A program made the translations under genes and the position numbers. A stretch of DNA of 64,000 nucleotides, from NCBI RefSeq assembly GCF_900156865.1, contig NZ_LT732529.1:4202613-4266612 (forward strand), in the 5' to 3' direction. Below, piece by piece: positions 35,389 through 46,652 of the stretch. Under the pieces are notes generated by a model. It was not told the DNA's origin and made no database searches. It saw only the letters and a program-made list of their open reading frames with translations. The stretch's first letter is position 1. Each line of letters opens with the position of its first letter. The DNA comes from Litchfieldia sinesaloumensis. Lineage in GTDB: Bacteria > Bacillota > Bacilli > Bacillales > Bacillaceae_L.

Positions 35389-37656
35389 ATGAGAAATATT
35401 AAAGATATTAAAGATTTAATTAATCAAATGACATTGGAAGAAAAAGCAGGTATTTGTTCGGGTCACGATTTTTGGAATACAAAATCAATTGAAAGACTTG
35501 GGATACCGTCTATCATGATGACAGATGGTCCCCATGGTCTTCGAAAACAAGCTGGTGAAACAGATCATCTTGGTATAAATAAAAGTGTGCCGTCAACTTG
35601 CTTTCCGTCAGCTGCAGGTCTTGCTTGCTCATGGGATAAAGATTTGGTGAATAAGATGGGAGTTGCGATTGGGGAAGAAGCACAAGCAAATGGCGTTTCG
35701 ATTGTACTAGGACCAGGTGCAAACATCAAACGATCTCCACTGTGCGGTCGAAACTTCGAGTATTTCTCAGAAGATCCATATTTATCAAGCCATTTGGCAG
35801 CCAGCTATATAAAAGGGGTTCAGAGCCAAGGAGTTGGTACATCCTTAAAGCACTTTGCTGTGAATAACCAAGAATATAAACGAATGTCGGTTGATGTTAT
35901 CGTTGATGAACGTACACTACGGGAAATCTATTTAGCTAGTTTTGAAGAGGCTGTAAGGGAAGCACAACCTTGGACAGTAATGGCAGCCTACAATAAGGTT
36001 AACGGAGATTTTTGTTCTGAAAATAAAAATCTATTGACGGAAATTCTTAAAGATGAATGGGGATTTGAGGGCTTCGTTGTGACTGATTGGGGAGCGGCGA
36101 ACGAACTCGATGATGGAATTGCTGCTGGGCTTGAACTTGAAATGCCTTCGAGTGGAGGTCAAGGTGAAAAGAAGATTGTCGAGGCAGTAAAAGCTGGTAA
36201 GCTATCAATTGAAACACTTGACCAAGCAGTAGAGAGAATCTTAAATGTGGTCTTTCAAGCTGTCAATAATAAGAAAAAAGACGCTCGTTATAGTAAAAAT
36301 GAACATCACAGGATAGCTAGAGAAGTAGCACAAGAAAGTATGGTATTACTGAAAAATGAGAAACAGATATTGCCGATAAAAGAGGTAGAATCAATTGCTG
36401 TAATTGGGGCATTTGCAAAAAATCCAAGATTCCAAGGTGGGGGTAGTTCTCATATTAATCCGACCATGGTTGATACTATTTTCGAAGAGATGGAAAAGGT
36501 TGCAGGACCTACTACTTCACTCCAATATGCTAAAGGGTATTCACTTGAAAGTGATGATGTAAATGAAGATTTAATTTTAGAGGCTGTTGAGGTTGCTAAG
36601 AAAGCAGAGGTTGCAGTTATCTTTGCAGGATTGCCGGAACGATATGAATCGGAGGGATTTGACCGCAAGCATTTAGGTATTCCAGAAAATCATATAGTAC
36701 TAATTGAAGAGATTGCTAAAGTGCAAAGTAATGTAATAGTTGTATTAAGCAACGGGGCACCTGTTGAGATGCCGTGGCTAAGTAAGGTCAAGGCTGTGCT
36801 AGAGACTTATCTTGGTGGTCAAGCGTTAGGTGGTGCAGTTTCTGATTTGCTATTTGGTCTTGCAAACCCGAGTGGTAAGTTAGCGGAGACGTTTCCTAAA
36901 AAACTTGCTCATAATCCTTCCTACTTAAACTTCCCAGGAGATGGGGAAACTGTTGAATATCGTGAAGGAGTATTTGTCGGTTATAGACATTATGATACAA
37001 GAGATGTCGATCCATTATTCCCATTTGGCTACGGGTTAAGCTATACCAGCTTTGAATATAGTGATATTCGTGTTAATCGTAAAGAAATACAGGATACTGA
37101 TACTGTTACTGTGTCGGTAAAAGTAAAAAATACGGGTAGCGTGGCAGGAAAAGAGATTGTACAGCTATATGTAAGGGATGTAGATAGTACGGTTCCTCGG
37201 CCAGAAAAGGAACTAAAAGGATTCGATAAGGTTTACTTGCAACCAGGTGAAGAAAAAACAGTGACCTTCGAGTTAGGAAAAAGAGCATTTGCTTACTATA
37301 ATGCAAAGCTAAAAGATTGGCATGTGGAGTCTGGTGCATTTGATATTCTAGTTGGTTCATCTTCTCGTGATATTTTACAAAGAGAGACAGTATATGTACA
37401 ATCTACTGTGAAAATCGAAAAAGTAATTACGAGATATTCTACCTTTGGTGAATTAATGGAGCATCCTGTCGGTGCGGAAATTTTGAAAGCCATGCAATTA
37501 CAAGTAGGTCAAAGTGATATAGATCATGGCCTAGGAGCAGGTATGCAGGAAATGATTTTGGGAACAACCTTGCATAACGCAAGTATGATGAGCAATGGGG
37601 CCTTTACGGAGGAAATGCTTCAGGGAATATTGCAGACTGTTAACAGCTCAAAATAA
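35389..37656 (+). CDS. Beta-glucosidase, GH3 family
   Basis: A 755-residue GH3 enzyme. It has [15 protein letters not shown], the nucleophile Asp in GFVVTDWGA near residue 234, the alpha/beta sandwich domain and the fibronectin-III-like domain ending in [17 protein letters not shown] final helical tail (682-755, [12 protein letters not shown] onward) is related to those of GH78 and GH2 here. No signal peptide, so it acts on imported glycosides, releasing glucose or a related sugar. Start ATG has GAGGGA upstream. Third gene of the operon; strong terminator follows. Confidence 0.88.
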   Translation: MRNIKDIKDLINQMTLEEKAGICSGHDFWNTKSIERLGIPSIMMTDGPHGLRKQAGETDHLGINKSVPSTCFPSAAGLACSWDKDLVNKMGVAIGEEAQANGVSIVLGPGANIKRSPLCGRNFEYFSEDPYLSSHLAASYIKGVQSQGVGTSLKHFAVNNQEYKRMSVDVIVDERTLREIYLASFEEAVREAQPWTVMAAYNKVNGDFCSENKNLLTEILKDEWGFEGFVVTDWGAANELDDGIAAGLELEMPSSGGQGEKKIVEAVKAGKLSIETLDQAVERILNVVFQAVNNKKKDARYSKNEHHRIAREVAQESMVLLKNEKQILPIKEVESIAVIGAFAKNPRFQGGGSSHINPTMVDTIFEEMEKVAGPTTSLQYAKGYSLESDDVNEDLILEAVEVAKKAEVAVIFAGLPERYESEGFDRKHLGIPENHIVLIEEIAKVQSNVIVVLSNGAPVEMPWLSKVKAVLETYLGGQALGGAVSDLLFGLANPSGKLAETFPKKLAHNPSYLNFPGDGETVEYREGVFVGYRHYDTRDVDPLFPFGYGLSYTSFEYSDIRVNRKEIQDTDTVTVSVKVKNTGSVAGKEIVQLYVRDVDSTVPRPEKELKGFDKVYLQPGEEKTVTFELGKRAFAYYNAKLKDWHVESGAFDILVGSSSRDILQRETVYVQSTVKIEKVITRYSTFGELMEHPVGAEILKAMQLQVGQSDIDHGLGAGMQEMILGTTLHNASMMSNGAFTEEMLQGILQTVNSSK

Positions 37657-37667
37657 ATAAGAAAAAA

Positions 37668-37718
37668 GAAGATTATAGCTGTTATTGAGACCTCATTAGC
37701 TATAATCTTCTTTTTTTG
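37668..37718 (+). terminator. Terminator of the GH78-symporter-GH3 operon
   Basis: AAGAAGATTATAGCT and AGCTATAATCTTCTT form a perfect 15-bp stem, followed by TTTTT. Confidence 0.9.
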
Positions 37719-38150
37719 AAAACGTAACCTTTAAACACAAGTAGCATTGATTTAATATGCAGATGCCATAATAATTAAATCTATGATTAATAGGTAATAA
37801 AAACCTATAGTGGTGGTTCTTCACTAAATAATTATGGATTTAATAGTGTTTAGCATAAAAACACCATTTGGGGGTGTTTTTTTATTTTGAACATCTATTG
37901 AATTAGAAACACAAAAACGTCCCTACAAATTATGTTCGGCCTGAGTCCCAACAAAAGTAGTAACCATCTCCCGTCACTATCTGAGGACCTGCACGCGATT
38001 CCATTCCCATATGTCCAGAGGGACACCACATTTTTAGGCTAATTTATTAAAAAATAAACAGATGGACTAGATAGATATTCTAATTTTCTGTATTATTATA
38101 AGATTAAGAGATAATCAGAAAAGGCCCTAATATATGGGAGGTACTTCACT
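37719..38150. other. Gap with a second terminator and the fbp promoter
   Basis: A second hairpin, AAAACACC/GGTGTTTT with a T-run, lies at about 37857-37885. The rest is A/T-rich and presumably holds the fbp promoter. No ORF. Confidence 0.5.
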
Positions 38151-40085
38151 TTGGATAAAAAATACTTAGATTTGCTGGCCGAAAAATATGATAGCGAAGA
38201 AAAAGTGGTTACGGAAATAATAAATTTGGAAGCGATTCTTAATCTACCAAAAGGAACAGAACATTTTGTAAGTGATTTACATGGTGAATACCAGTCTTTT
38301 CAACATGTACTAAGAAATGGGTCTGGGAGAGTAAAAGAGAAAGTAGAAGAACTTTTTAAGGATGTATTATCTGAGAAGGCTATCAATGAATTGACGACAT
38401 TGGTTTATTATCCTGAGGAAAAATTACAATTAATTAAGAACAGCTTTGAAAATAAGCGAGAATTAAACCGTTGGTATGCTGAAACCATAAATCAAATGAT
38501 TAAGCTTATTTCTTTTGCCTCTTCCAAATATACACGCTCTAAATTACGAAAAGCATTGCCTGAGCAATTTGTATATATTATAGAAGAATTGTTATACAAA
38601 ACGGAGGAAGAATCCACAAATAAAAAACCTTATTACACAAAAATTGTTCAGCAAATAATTTCTCTTAATCAAGCTGATAAGCTAATTATTGGCCTTGCAT
38701 ATTGTACGCAGAGATTAGTAGTGGATCATCTTCATGTGGTAGGGGACATTTATGACCGTGGACCTGAGCCTCATAAAATTATGGATACACTCATTAATTA
38801 CCACTCTGTTGATATACAATGGGGAAATCATGATGTGTTATGGCTAGGTGCGTATGCTGGTTCCAAGGTTTGTCTAGCTAATATACTCCGTATCTGTGCT
38901 CGGTATAATAATTTAGATATTATCGAAGATGTGTATGGAATCAATTTAAGACCTCTTCTAAATTTAGCAGAGAAATACTATAAAGATAATCCGGCTTTTA
39001 GACCGAAGAAAGCTTCTGGAAATAATCTATCAGAGGAAGAAGAATTACAAATTACAAAAATTCATCAAGCAATTGCCATGATTCAGTTCAAACTTGAAAT
39101 TCCTATTATTAAGAGACGACCATTCTTTAATATGTCGGGAAGGGTATTACTTGAGAAAATTAATTATGATAAAAACGAAATCGTGATTCATGGAAAGACA
39201 TATTCACTGGAAAATACTTGCTTTGCAACTGTGAATCCAAAAAAACCAAGTGAGTTGTTAGAGGAAGAACAACAGGTAATCGATAAATTATTATTTTCTG
39301 TGCAGCATTCGGAAAAGTTGGCTAGACATATGAACTTCCTTATGAAGAAAGGCAGCCTATATTTGAAATACAATGGTAACTTATTGATACATGGCTGTAT
39401 CCCTTTAGATGACCATGGAAAAATGGAAAAAATGGTGATCGAAAATACAACATATGAGGGACGAGATTTATTGGATGTTTTTGAACATCATTTACGATAC
39501 GCTTTTGCGCATCCAGAAAAAAATGATGATCTATCGACAGATATGGTCTGGTATTTATGGACAGGCGAATATTCATCACTTTTTGGTAAAAGGGCAATGA
39601 CAACCTTTGAAAGGTATTTTATTAAAGATAAAGAGACTCATAAAGAGAAAAAGAATCCCTATTACTATTTGCGAGAAAAAGAAGAAATCTGCCGTAAGAT
39701 TCTACTAGAATTTAATCTAGATCCCGATCATGGTCATATCATAAATGGGCATACCCCTGTTAAAGAAATTGAAGGGGAAGACCCAATTAAAGCAAATGGA
39801 AAAATGATTGTGATTGACGGTGGCTTCTCAAAGGCCTATCAATCAACTACTGGTATTGCTGGATATACTCTATTATATAATTCATTCGGGATGAAATTGG
39901 TTGCCCATAAACATTTTAATTCCAAAGAAAATGTCTTACATAATGGCATGGATGTATTATCCGTGAAAAGATTAGTAGACAAAGTGGTAGAAAGAAAAAT
40001 GGTACTGGAAACCAATGTAGGGGAGGAACTATTAGAGGAGGTTTCTGCTCTGAAGAGTTTGTTGGAGTATCGTTATATGAAGTAA
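38151..40085 (+). CDS. fbp: Fructose-1,6-bisphosphatase class III
   Basis: A 644-residue Firmicutes-type enzyme that hydrolyses fructose 1,6-bisphosphate in gluconeogenesis. Metallophosphatase motifs are [10 protein letters not shown] near residue 43, [13 protein letters not shown] near 198 and [10 protein letters not shown] near 225; [12 protein letters not shown] near 540 completes the site. TTG at 38151 is preceded by GGGAGG. It is not linked to other glycolytic genes; its presence in the island suggests growth on sugars that enter below fructose 1,6-bisphosphate, such as lactaldehyde and dihydroxyacetone phosphate from rhamnose. Confidence 0.9.
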   Translation: MDKKYLDLLAEKYDSEEKVVTEIINLEAILNLPKGTEHFVSDLHGEYQSFQHVLRNGSGRVKEKVEELFKDVLSEKAINELTTLVYYPEEKLQLIKNSFENKRELNRWYAETINQMIKLISFASSKYTRSKLRKALPEQFVYIIEELLYKTEEESTNKKPYYTKIVQQIISLNQADKLIIGLAYCTQRLVVDHLHVVGDIYDRGPEPHKIMDTLINYHSVDIQWGNHDVLWLGAYAGSKVCLANILRICARYNNLDIIEDVYGINLRPLLNLAEKYYKDNPAFRPKKASGNNLSEEEELQITKIHQAIAMIQFKLEIPIIKRRPFFNMSGRVLLEKINYDKNEIVIHGKTYSLENTCFATVNPKKPSELLEEEQQVIDKLLFSVQHSEKLARHMNFLMKKGSLYLKYNGNLLIHGCIPLDDHGKMEKMVIENTTYEGRDLLDVFEHHLRYAFAHPEKNDDLSTDMVWYLWTGEYSSLFGKRAMTTFERYFIKDKETHKEKKNPYYYLREKEEICRKILLEFNLDPDHGHIINGHTPVKEIEGEDPIKANGKMIVIDGGFSKAYQSTTGIAGYTLLYNSFGMKLVAHKHFNSKENVLHNGMDVLSVKRLVDKVVERKMVLETNVGEELLEEVSALKSLLEYRYMK

Positions 40086-40202
40086 ATTAGATGTCTTAAC
40101 TAAAATTCTATAAGATAATAGCAGAAAATGATGGAAAAATGAGGAGCTATATTCGTAATTTAGTATATTAAGGTTAATAAATATGATTATGGAGGGCTTA
40201 TA

Positions 40203-40805
40203 ATGGAATTATTGGTAATAAGACATGGACAATCAGAAGCGGATTTGTTGGGAGTTCATGAAGGAAGAGCTGATTTTCCTTTGACTGAACTAGGAGTGTT
40301 ACAAGCGAATAAGATGGCAACATTTGTAGCCGAAAATTTCCCTCCTAATCTTATATTATCAAGCCCGTTAAAAAGAGCTAATAGAACAGCCGAAATATTA
40401 CAGGAAGCAATAGGATGTGAGTTATTGCTGGAACATGATTTAATGGAATTTAATAATGGTGTTTTGGCAGGGGTATCAAGGGAAGAAGCATCTATTAAGT
40501 ATCCTCTACCTAAGAATGGGAGACCAGTTCATGAAGCAATACAAGATGGTGAATCAGAGCTAGAATTTCGATTCCGAGCTGAAAGAGTATTTCAAAAAAA
40601 TATTTTTGATTATCAAGATTACCAGAGAGTTGCAATAGTATCTCATGGGGGACTTATCTCGAATCTGATAAAATCATTTCTTAGTCAAGCTAATAATAAG
40701 GAATATGCATTTATAACAGGTGATACAGGAATTCATTTGCTTGAAATAAAAAATAATTTACGAATAATAAGGTTTCTAAATAAACAAGAACATCTCCTCA
40801 ATTAA
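40203..40805 (+). CDS. Histidine phosphatase (phosphoglycerate mutase-like)
   Basis: A 200-residue member of the phosphoglycerate mutase superfamily. Catalytic RHG is in VIRHGQSEAD at residues 6-13, then SSPLKRANRTAEI near 55 and the second His in VSHGGLIS near 150. The family includes mutases and broad phosphatases; it cannot be told which. RBS GGAGGG precedes the ATG. 117 bp after fbp with no clear terminator between, so it may be cotranscribed. Confidence 0.8.
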   Translation: MELLVIRHGQSEADLLGVHEGRADFPLTELGVLQANKMATFVAENFPPNLILSSPLKRANRTAEILQEAIGCELLLEHDLMEFNNGVLAGVSREEASIKYPLPKNGRPVHEAIQDGESELEFRFRAERVFQKNIFDYQDYQRVAIVSHGGLISNLIKSFLSQANNKEYAFITGDTGIHLLEIKNNLRIIRFLNKQEHLLN

Positions 40806-40810
40806 TTAGT

Positions 40811-40848
40811 CTGCCCCCATTGTACTAAAGTGTTAGCGCACTGGGGGT
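40811..40848. terminator. Terminator-like hairpin after the phosphatase gene
   Basis: CCCCCATTG and a distal CACTGGGGG pair across a loop; the T-tract is weak. Confidence 0.5.
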
Positions 40849-41389
40849 TGACCATGTGTTTTTTCACTATAAGCTGTTTATTTTTAGTAACGGCACCCTA
40901 TGCTACAGGCACCAAAGTCACTTGAGATTTGATAAAACAAGTGATTTTGGACATAACAAAAAGAACCTCCTGAGCGTTGCTTGTCCAATGGATGCTTTCA
41001 CCTGGGAGATTCCTTTTGCTTCTGAGAAAAGCGAGCGGCGGATTTTTCACTAATCCTCCCTTTTGTCCGTTTTCTACTATGAAGTTAACCTTTTCTTTCC
41101 GCCATCGTTAGTTGTCCAATCGACTTTCTCAGTGACCATTAGCACCACCGAGGAGAAATGGTAAAATATCTAATTGAATTATCCATTAATACAAATCTTA
41201 AATAAAATGGTTAACCACTATCCTTGCGGTTAACATATTTATTTTACCTGCTAATGATGGTTAAAAATCAAAATTATACTTTTTTTAGCAGAATATCTAT
41301 TTGAACCTAGAATTCTATGTACCTTAAATTGGTCCTCTATCTGTTATTGCGAAATCCTTATAGAATTTATTAACTAAGACTGTTTATAC
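40849..41389. other. Long intergenic region without a supported gene
   Basis: A 65-codon plus-strand frame (40856-41053) has no RBS and unusual composition, so it is not accepted. On the minus strand a stretch reads as conserved-looking, with AGGAGG (RC of 40971-40976 region) but no proper start. The middle is moderately GC-rich compared with its flanks, like a mobile-element remnant. The remainder is A/T-rich. Confidence 0.4.
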
Positions 41390-42628
41390 TTATTTCTCTA
41401 AAAGATGATGTCTTTCCCTATATAGTTTTGGTGTAACCCCAGCGACTTTTTTAAAAACTTTAGTAAAATAACTTTGGTCATTGAAGTTTAATAAAGTACA
41501 AATCTCAGAAATGGGGGTTTTACTATAAGCAAGTAACTTTTTAGCCTCATTAATTTTAGTTTCTTGAATATAGTCACTAACGGATTGACCAACTTCTTTT
41601 TTAAACAAAGCAGACAGATATTTAGGACTAAGTTCAACAGAATTAGCAATGTCTTCATGTCTAAGATCATCATAAATATGCTTATAAATATAGTCTTTAC
41701 AGGTTGTAATTGTTTTTGAATACTGCTCTCCTTTTGCCTGTTGTACTTTTCTACTAAATGTATAGATAACCTCTCTTGCTAATTCCCTAGTCTCATCAAT
41801 TCGATCCACTTCTTCTACTTGTTGGATAAACTGATCATGTAAACTAAATGCGATTTCATCATGCAATCCCCCTTCAATAGCAGCTCTAGATGCTAAGGTA
41901 ATGAGAGTTATAATATGATTTTTTACTGACCGAATAAAACTTGACTTTGATAAAATACTTGATTCTTCTTCCTCTTTATAGGGAAGATTTTTTATTTCTT
42001 CCACTCTTCCTTCTTTAACAATCTCCAACATCTTTCTTTCAAAGATGCGTTCATGAAACGTGTTCGTCTGTAAATTTTTCGAAACTGCCAAATTTACTTT
42101 TTCAATTTTTTCTTTTTGGTCAGTTATCTCACCATTTCTATCACTGACTGTTTTTGTAGAAAGTAATATATGGTTAAACAAATTAAAAGCTATCGTACTA
42201 ATATTAATTAGTTGTTTATTTTCTATAACAGGGAGAGATTTATAATATTGAAAAACTTTATCTCGATAAAAAAAAGCACGTGTATCATTAATAATTCCAT
42301 TGATTCTCTCGTCTGATAAGGGATAGGAAAGTGACGGACCAATTAACACAGTTCCTTCAAAAGATTTATTATTATAGACACTTAATAAGATAAACTTTTC
42401 TGAAAATGCCGATTTGCTAATGACCGGAAAGTCGTATTCTCTTCCAGGATCAAAGCGCAACGGATTAAAGAATTTTTGTTTATGATTCTCATAAAGTGGA
42501 TTTAGCACACGCTTTTTTAGACTTTCATACATAATGCTCCCCATGGGATCAATAAAGATGACAGGTAAAGTAAATGTCTCTGAAACGAGGTCAGAGATAT
42601 TCTGAATTGTTTCGATATACGGGCTCAT
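41390..42628 (-). CDS. AraC-family transcriptional regulator (second)
   Basis: A 412-residue paralogue of the regulator at 29627-30865: same length, shared N-terminal sensing region (NPLYENHKQKFFNPL, then GTVLIGPSLSYPL) and the C-terminal HTH pair (HEDIANSVELSPKYLSALFK and FNDQSYFTKVFKKVAGVTPK). ATG at 42628 has AAGGAG upstream; the longer GTG start has none. Divergent from the GH43 operon, whose promoter carries the same operator as the other units. The two regulators may compete for or share these sites. Confidence 0.85.
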   Translation of the reverse strand: MSPYIETIQNISDLVSETFTLPVIFIDPMGSIMYESLKKRVLNPLYENHKQKFFNPLRFDPGREYDFPVISKSAFSEKFILLSVYNNKSFEGTVLIGPSLSYPLSDERINGIINDTRAFFYRDKVFQYYKSLPVIENKQLINISTIAFNLFNHILLSTKTVSDRNGEITDQKEKIEKVNLAVSKNLQTNTFHERIFERKMLEIVKEGRVEEIKNLPYKEEEESSILSKSSFIRSVKNHIITLITLASRAAIEGGLHDEIAFSLHDQFIQQVEEVDRIDETRELAREVIYTFSRKVQQAKGEQYSKTITTCKDYIYKHIYDDLRHEDIANSVELSPKYLSALFKKEVGQSVSDYIQETKINEAKKLLAYSKTPISEICTLLNFNDQSYFTKVFKKVAGVTPKLYRERHHLLEK

Positions 42629-42688
42629 TTGCACACTCCTTTTTATCGCAATGAAAAATTTAGAAAATTATAATGATTAATCTTATAT

Positions 42689-42740
42689 TACAAAAAAAAG
42701 TACATAAACACCATAAAGATTTAATGCAGAGTGCTATGAT
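42689..42740 (+). promoter_or_regulatory. Regulon operator and promoter E (GH43 operon)
   Basis: Half-sites TACAA (42689) and CACCA (42709) start 20 bp apart; the -10-like TATGAT starts at 42735, 26 bp after the proximal half-site. Same geometry as A-D, though the cre-like motif is absent here. Confidence 0.7.
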
Positions 42741-43019
42741 TGATTTAATTAATAACAATAGAAGCATTCTAATCAAATGAAGGAAGCGATATGAATTGGT
42801 AAACAGTGCACCTAAGAGTTACAAAATAACTTGTACAAAGGAGCTTATTCCAGTAACTATTAGTAAATAGCTAACTTGGTCTTTTTATCATTCAATTGGT
42901 TGAAAAGTTAGAGTGATGTAATTGTAGGTGATGCATGCTTTTGGAACATATCAATTAATAGATAATTAATATACTGAACCAATAATAGTAAAAATTATTA
43001 GATATAGGAGGAACCAACT
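42741..43019 (+). other. Long leader of the GH43 mRNA
   Basis: About 270 nt between the predicted start of transcription and the GH43 start codon. A small hairpin (TTCAATTGGTTGAA) and an outer CTAACTT/AAGTTAG dyad are visible, but no riboswitch family is recognised. AGGAGGAACC is the RBS. Confidence 0.4.
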
Positions 43020-44816
43020 ATGAATTATGTATGTAATCCTATCAATATGGAGTATAAGTATCAGTTTCTTGCTCTTCAAGGTGGGGGCCTGACTGTTGCG
43101 AGAGAAGCAGCAGATCCTTCCCTGATTTTGTTTAAAGGGAAATATTATCTGTTTCCTTCAATGACTACAGGATTCCTTAGTAGTGATAATCTCATTGATT
43201 GGGAGTTTCACAAATTAATAGATCTACCGGTGTATGATTATGCTCCGGATGTTCGTGTGATTGGTGAGTATATTTATTTTTCTGCTTCAAAAAAAGATGA
43301 AAATTGTCCTTTCTATCGAACAAAGGACCCGATAAACGGTGATTTTGAGGAAATTGAGGGAACATTTCCGTTCTGGGATCCGAATCTATTCGTTGATGAT
43401 GATGGTAAAATCTATTTCTATTGGGGGTGTTCAAATGTAACCCCTATTTATGGTGTAGAACTGCAACCAGATAATATGAAACCAAAGACCAGTCCAGTTG
43501 AGCTAATATTTGGCAATCCAAAGGAGCTGGGCTTTGAGAGAGTTGGAGAAAATCATGTCACACCTAAAATTTCGGAAGAAGAACTAGAGGCAAAGGTGAA
43601 TTCCTATATTAGTAATATGCCAGGTATAACCGAAGAGCAGATTAGTACCCTCCGAATGTATTTGAGTAATGACAATCCTTATATTGAAGGCGCTTGGATG
43701 GATAAACATAACGGAAAATACTATCTGCAATATTCTTGTCCTGGAACACAGTATAATGTGTATGCAGATGGTGTATATGTTTCAGATCGTCCCCTTGGAC
43801 CATTTTACTTGGCAAAGAATAATCCATATTCCTATAAACCAGGCGGTTTTATACCGGGAGCGGGACATGGCTCAACAATGGCAGATAAACACGGTAACCT
43901 GTGGCACACAGCAACCATGAGAATTTCAGTAAATCATCCATTTGAAAGACGATTAGGCTTATGGCCAGCAGGGTTCGATGAAGATGGAGAATTATTCTGC
44001 AACCAACGATATGGTGATTGGCCTATGAAAATTGAACAGTTAAAAATGGATCCGTGGAGCAATCCTGAGTGGATGCTACTTTCCTATCGAAAACCTGTGA
44101 CAGTTTCATCTTTTGTAGAAAAAAATGATGCTTCAAATGCTACTGATGAAAACGTTCAAACTTGGTGGAAAGCAGCGACAAATAAATCTGGAGAATGGCT
44201 TGAAGTAGATCTCCAACAAATCTGTGATGTACGTGCAATTCAACTTAATTTTGCAGATGATAAATTAGAGTTGCTACTGCCTGATGGAGTAACTCCTAAA
44301 GATACGGGATCAATGTCACGCTATATTGAGGAACGCAAGTACTATACAAGATGGTTACTCGAAGGTTCCTTAGACGGCAAAGAATATTTCATAATTGAAA
44401 ATAAAGAGGAAGCGGATACCGATTTATCTCATGACCTTATTGTTAAAGAAGACGGAATGAAACTAAGGTATATTAGATGCACTGTAAAGGAGCTCCCTTA
44501 TGAGCAAAGTGCTTGTATTTCAGGTCTAAGAGTGTTTGGAAATGCAGAGTGTGAACTACCTCAGCAAGCAACTGATGTAACTTTTGAACTGAAAAGTGAA
44601 CATGACCTATTAGTAGAATGGGAAGATGTTGGTGCAGTTGGTTACAATGTCCTTTGGGGATTTGCACCTGATAAGTTATACCATAGTTATATGGTTTTAG
44701 GAAGAAATGACATAAATATTGGCGCATTAATCAAAGGACAGCCGTTATTTGTACGAGTTGATACCTTTAATGAAAAGGGGATAACAGAAGGAGAAGTATT
44801 GAAGGTGCTTGGTTAA
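43020..44816 (+). CDS. GH43-family glycosidase with C-terminal F5/8C and Fn3-like modules
   Basis: A 598-residue five-bladed propeller enzyme. Putative catalytic residues: Asp in REAADPSLILFKGKYYLFPS near residue 29, Asp in WDPNLFVDDDGKIYFYWG near 120 and Glu in YIEGAWMDKHNGKYYL near 222. A galactose-binding (F5/8 type C) module (VTVSSFVEKNDASNATDENV onward) and a final Fn3-like strand set follow. GH43 enzymes are usually arabinosidases or xylosidases; the specificity cannot be read. No signal peptide. First gene of an operon with an ABC exporter. Confidence 0.82.
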   Translation: MNYVCNPINMEYKYQFLALQGGGLTVAREAADPSLILFKGKYYLFPSMTTGFLSSDNLIDWEFHKLIDLPVYDYAPDVRVIGEYIYFSASKKDENCPFYRTKDPINGDFEEIEGTFPFWDPNLFVDDDGKIYFYWGCSNVTPIYGVELQPDNMKPKTSPVELIFGNPKELGFERVGENHVTPKISEEELEAKVNSYISNMPGITEEQISTLRMYLSNDNPYIEGAWMDKHNGKYYLQYSCPGTQYNVYADGVYVSDRPLGPFYLAKNNPYSYKPGGFIPGAGHGSTMADKHGNLWHTATMRISVNHPFERRLGLWPAGFDEDGELFCNQRYGDWPMKIEQLKMDPWSNPEWMLLSYRKPVTVSSFVEKNDASNATDENVQTWWKAATNKSGEWLEVDLQQICDVRAIQLNFADDKLELLLPDGVTPKDTGSMSRYIEERKYYTRWLLEGSLDGKEYFIIENKEEADTDLSHDLIVKEDGMKLRYIRCTVKELPYEQSACISGLRVFGNAECELPQQATDVTFELKSEHDLLVEWEDVGAVGYNVLWGFAPDKLYHSYMVLGRNDINIGALIKGQPLFVRVDTFNEKGITEGEVLKVLG

Positions 44817-44927
44817 TGTGAACACAAGAAAAAAACTATGAAACTTCAATGTGAAAATAGCTTAGAGGTTCTCAATAAACAAAAGGAAAGTTGTCTGAAA
44901 GTGCTAAGAAAAGAGTGGTTTTAAAGG

Positions 44928-46652
44928 ATGAAGACATTACTTATATTTATTAAACCTTACAGATGGCCGATTCTTGGAATACTTGGATTAACATTAGTTG
45001 GTATCATGTTTGAGTTATACATTCCGACACTCATGGCAAACGTTGTAGATATCGGTATTGTGAATTCAGACATTCCTTATATCATTAAAACAGGTATTTG
45101 GATGATCTTGCTAAGTTTAATGAGTATAGTTGTAGCGATTGGCGGTATTTATTTGACATCCAAAGTGGCTGCTGGTTTTGCAAGAGATGTTCGACTTAAA
45201 TTGTTTGTTAAGGTTGAAGGCTTCTCGTTGGAAGAACTGGATAGGGTTGGAACTGCTTCACTTATTACAAGAACAACGAATGATATTAAACAAATCCAAG
45301 AAGTCTTAAGTATAATCTTAGGGATGGCAACTAGGGCTCCCTTAATGCTTGTTGGGGGAATTTTCCTGGCTATCATGATGGAACCAAAATTAAGTTTAAT
45401 CTTTATTATTGCATTACCAGTACTTGTATTGGTAATTGTATTAATTATTAAAAAGGCAATCCCACTTTTTAGTACGATACAAAAAAAGACGGACCGGTTA
45501 AATCTAGTTATTCGAGAAAGTCTGACAGGGATACGAGTCATTCGAGCATTTAATCAGGTGAGTCATGAAAAGAAACGGTTTGATGTCGCAAATGAAGATT
45601 TTAGAGATACTGCAATTAGGGTAAATAAAATAATGGCCCTGCTCTTCCCATTTATGGGAATTATAATTAGTTTTTCGAATGTGGCAATTGTTTGGTTTGG
45701 AGCAATTCAAATTGAACAAGGAGTGTTGCAAGTTGGGAACATGATGGCATTTTTACAATATGCATTAATGATTTTTATGGCGTTCATCATGCTTTCCATT
45801 GCGTTTATGATGATACCTCGTGCACAAGCATCTGCAAAGAGGATTGGCGAGGTATTACAAATGGAGGCAACTATTAAGGATCCGCTCAAAACAAATGGTC
45901 ACGTAAATCAAGAAGGACGCATTCAATTAGAAAATGTTACATATCGATATGATGGAGCAGAAAAACCGGTGATTGAGAACATATCTTTTGAAGTGGAGCC
46001 AGGTCAAACAACAGCAATCCTTGGAAGCACCGGTGCTGGAAAAACAACTCTCATTCAGCTAATCCTCCGTTTTTATGATCCGGTAGATGGGAGAGTTCTT
46101 GTTGATGGAATCGATATACGTAAGATGTCGCAGAAAAAATTACGAGAGAAAATTGGTTATGTTCCGCAGAAAGTTTCTTTATTTACTGGAACAATCGAAG
46201 AGAATATAAGATTTGGTAAAACTGATGTAACCAAAGAGGAAATAATTCAAGCGCTTGAAGTTGCACATGCTATAGACTTTGTGCACGAAAAAGAAAATGG
46301 AATCAAGACGATGATAGATCAAGCAGGATCTAATTTATCTGGAGGCCAGAAGCAACGTCTATCGATAGCCCGAGCCATTGTTAGAAACCCGGGATTTTAT
46401 ATTTTTGATGATAGTTTTTCTGCTCTGGATTATAAAACCGAAGCGAGACTTAGGCAAATGCTGAAGGAAAAACTAAACGCGACTATAATCGTCGTTGGAC
46501 AACGAATTAGCTCGATTAAGGATGCCAATCAAATCATTGTGCTAGATGAAGGGAAAATGGTGGGAAAAGGTACACATGAGTTCCTGTTAGAAACCAATAA
46601 AGTATATCAAGAAATTGTGTATTCACAGAGTATGGAGGGAGAAGTATCATGA
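44928..46652 (+). CDS. ABC exporter subunit, degenerate-site type
   Basis: A 574-residue half-transporter with six membrane spans and an ATPase domain. Walker A is GSTGAGKTT, signature LSGGQKQR, Walker B FYIFDDSFSALD, in which Asp replaces the catalytic Glu, and the switch is VVGQRISS, in which Gln replaces His. These changes mark the inactive-site subunit of heterodimeric exporters such as BmrCD or TM287/288. The stop overlaps the next start (ATGA). Multidrug or aglycone export is likely; the substrate is unknown. Confidence 0.85.
   Translation: MKTLLIFIKPYRWPILGILGLTLVGIMFELYIPTLMANVVDIGIVNSDIPYIIKTGIWMILLSLMSIVVAIGGIYLTSKVAAGFARDVRLKLFVKVEGFSLEELDRVGTASLITRTTNDIKQIQEVLSIILGMATRAPLMLVGGIFLAIMMEPKLSLIFIIALPVLVLVIVLIIKKAIPLFSTIQKKTDRLNLVIRESLTGIRVIRAFNQVSHEKKRFDVANEDFRDTAIRVNKIMALLFPFMGIIISFSNVAIVWFGAIQIEQGVLQVGNMMAFLQYALMIFMAFIMLSIAFMMIPRAQASAKRIGEVLQMEATIKDPLKTNGHVNQEGRIQLENVTYRYDGAEKPVIENISFEVEPGQTTAILGSTGAGKTTLIQLILRFYDPVDGRVLVDGIDIRKMSQKKLREKIGYVPQKVSLFTGTIEENIRFGKTDVTKEEIIQALEVAHAIDFVHEKENGIKTMIDQAGSNLSGGQKQRLSIARAIVRNPGFYIFDDSFSALDYKTEARLRQMLKEKLNATIIVVGQRISSIKDANQIIVLDEGKMVGKGTHEFLLETNKVYQEIVYSQSMEGEVS

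Noticed and set aside
40856-41053. 65-residue ORF on the plus strand
   Set aside because: It has no RBS and its composition does not look like a real protein.
45149-45541. 130-residue antisense ORF inside the ABC gene
   Set aside because: It is the shadow of a strongly supported ABC transporter frame.
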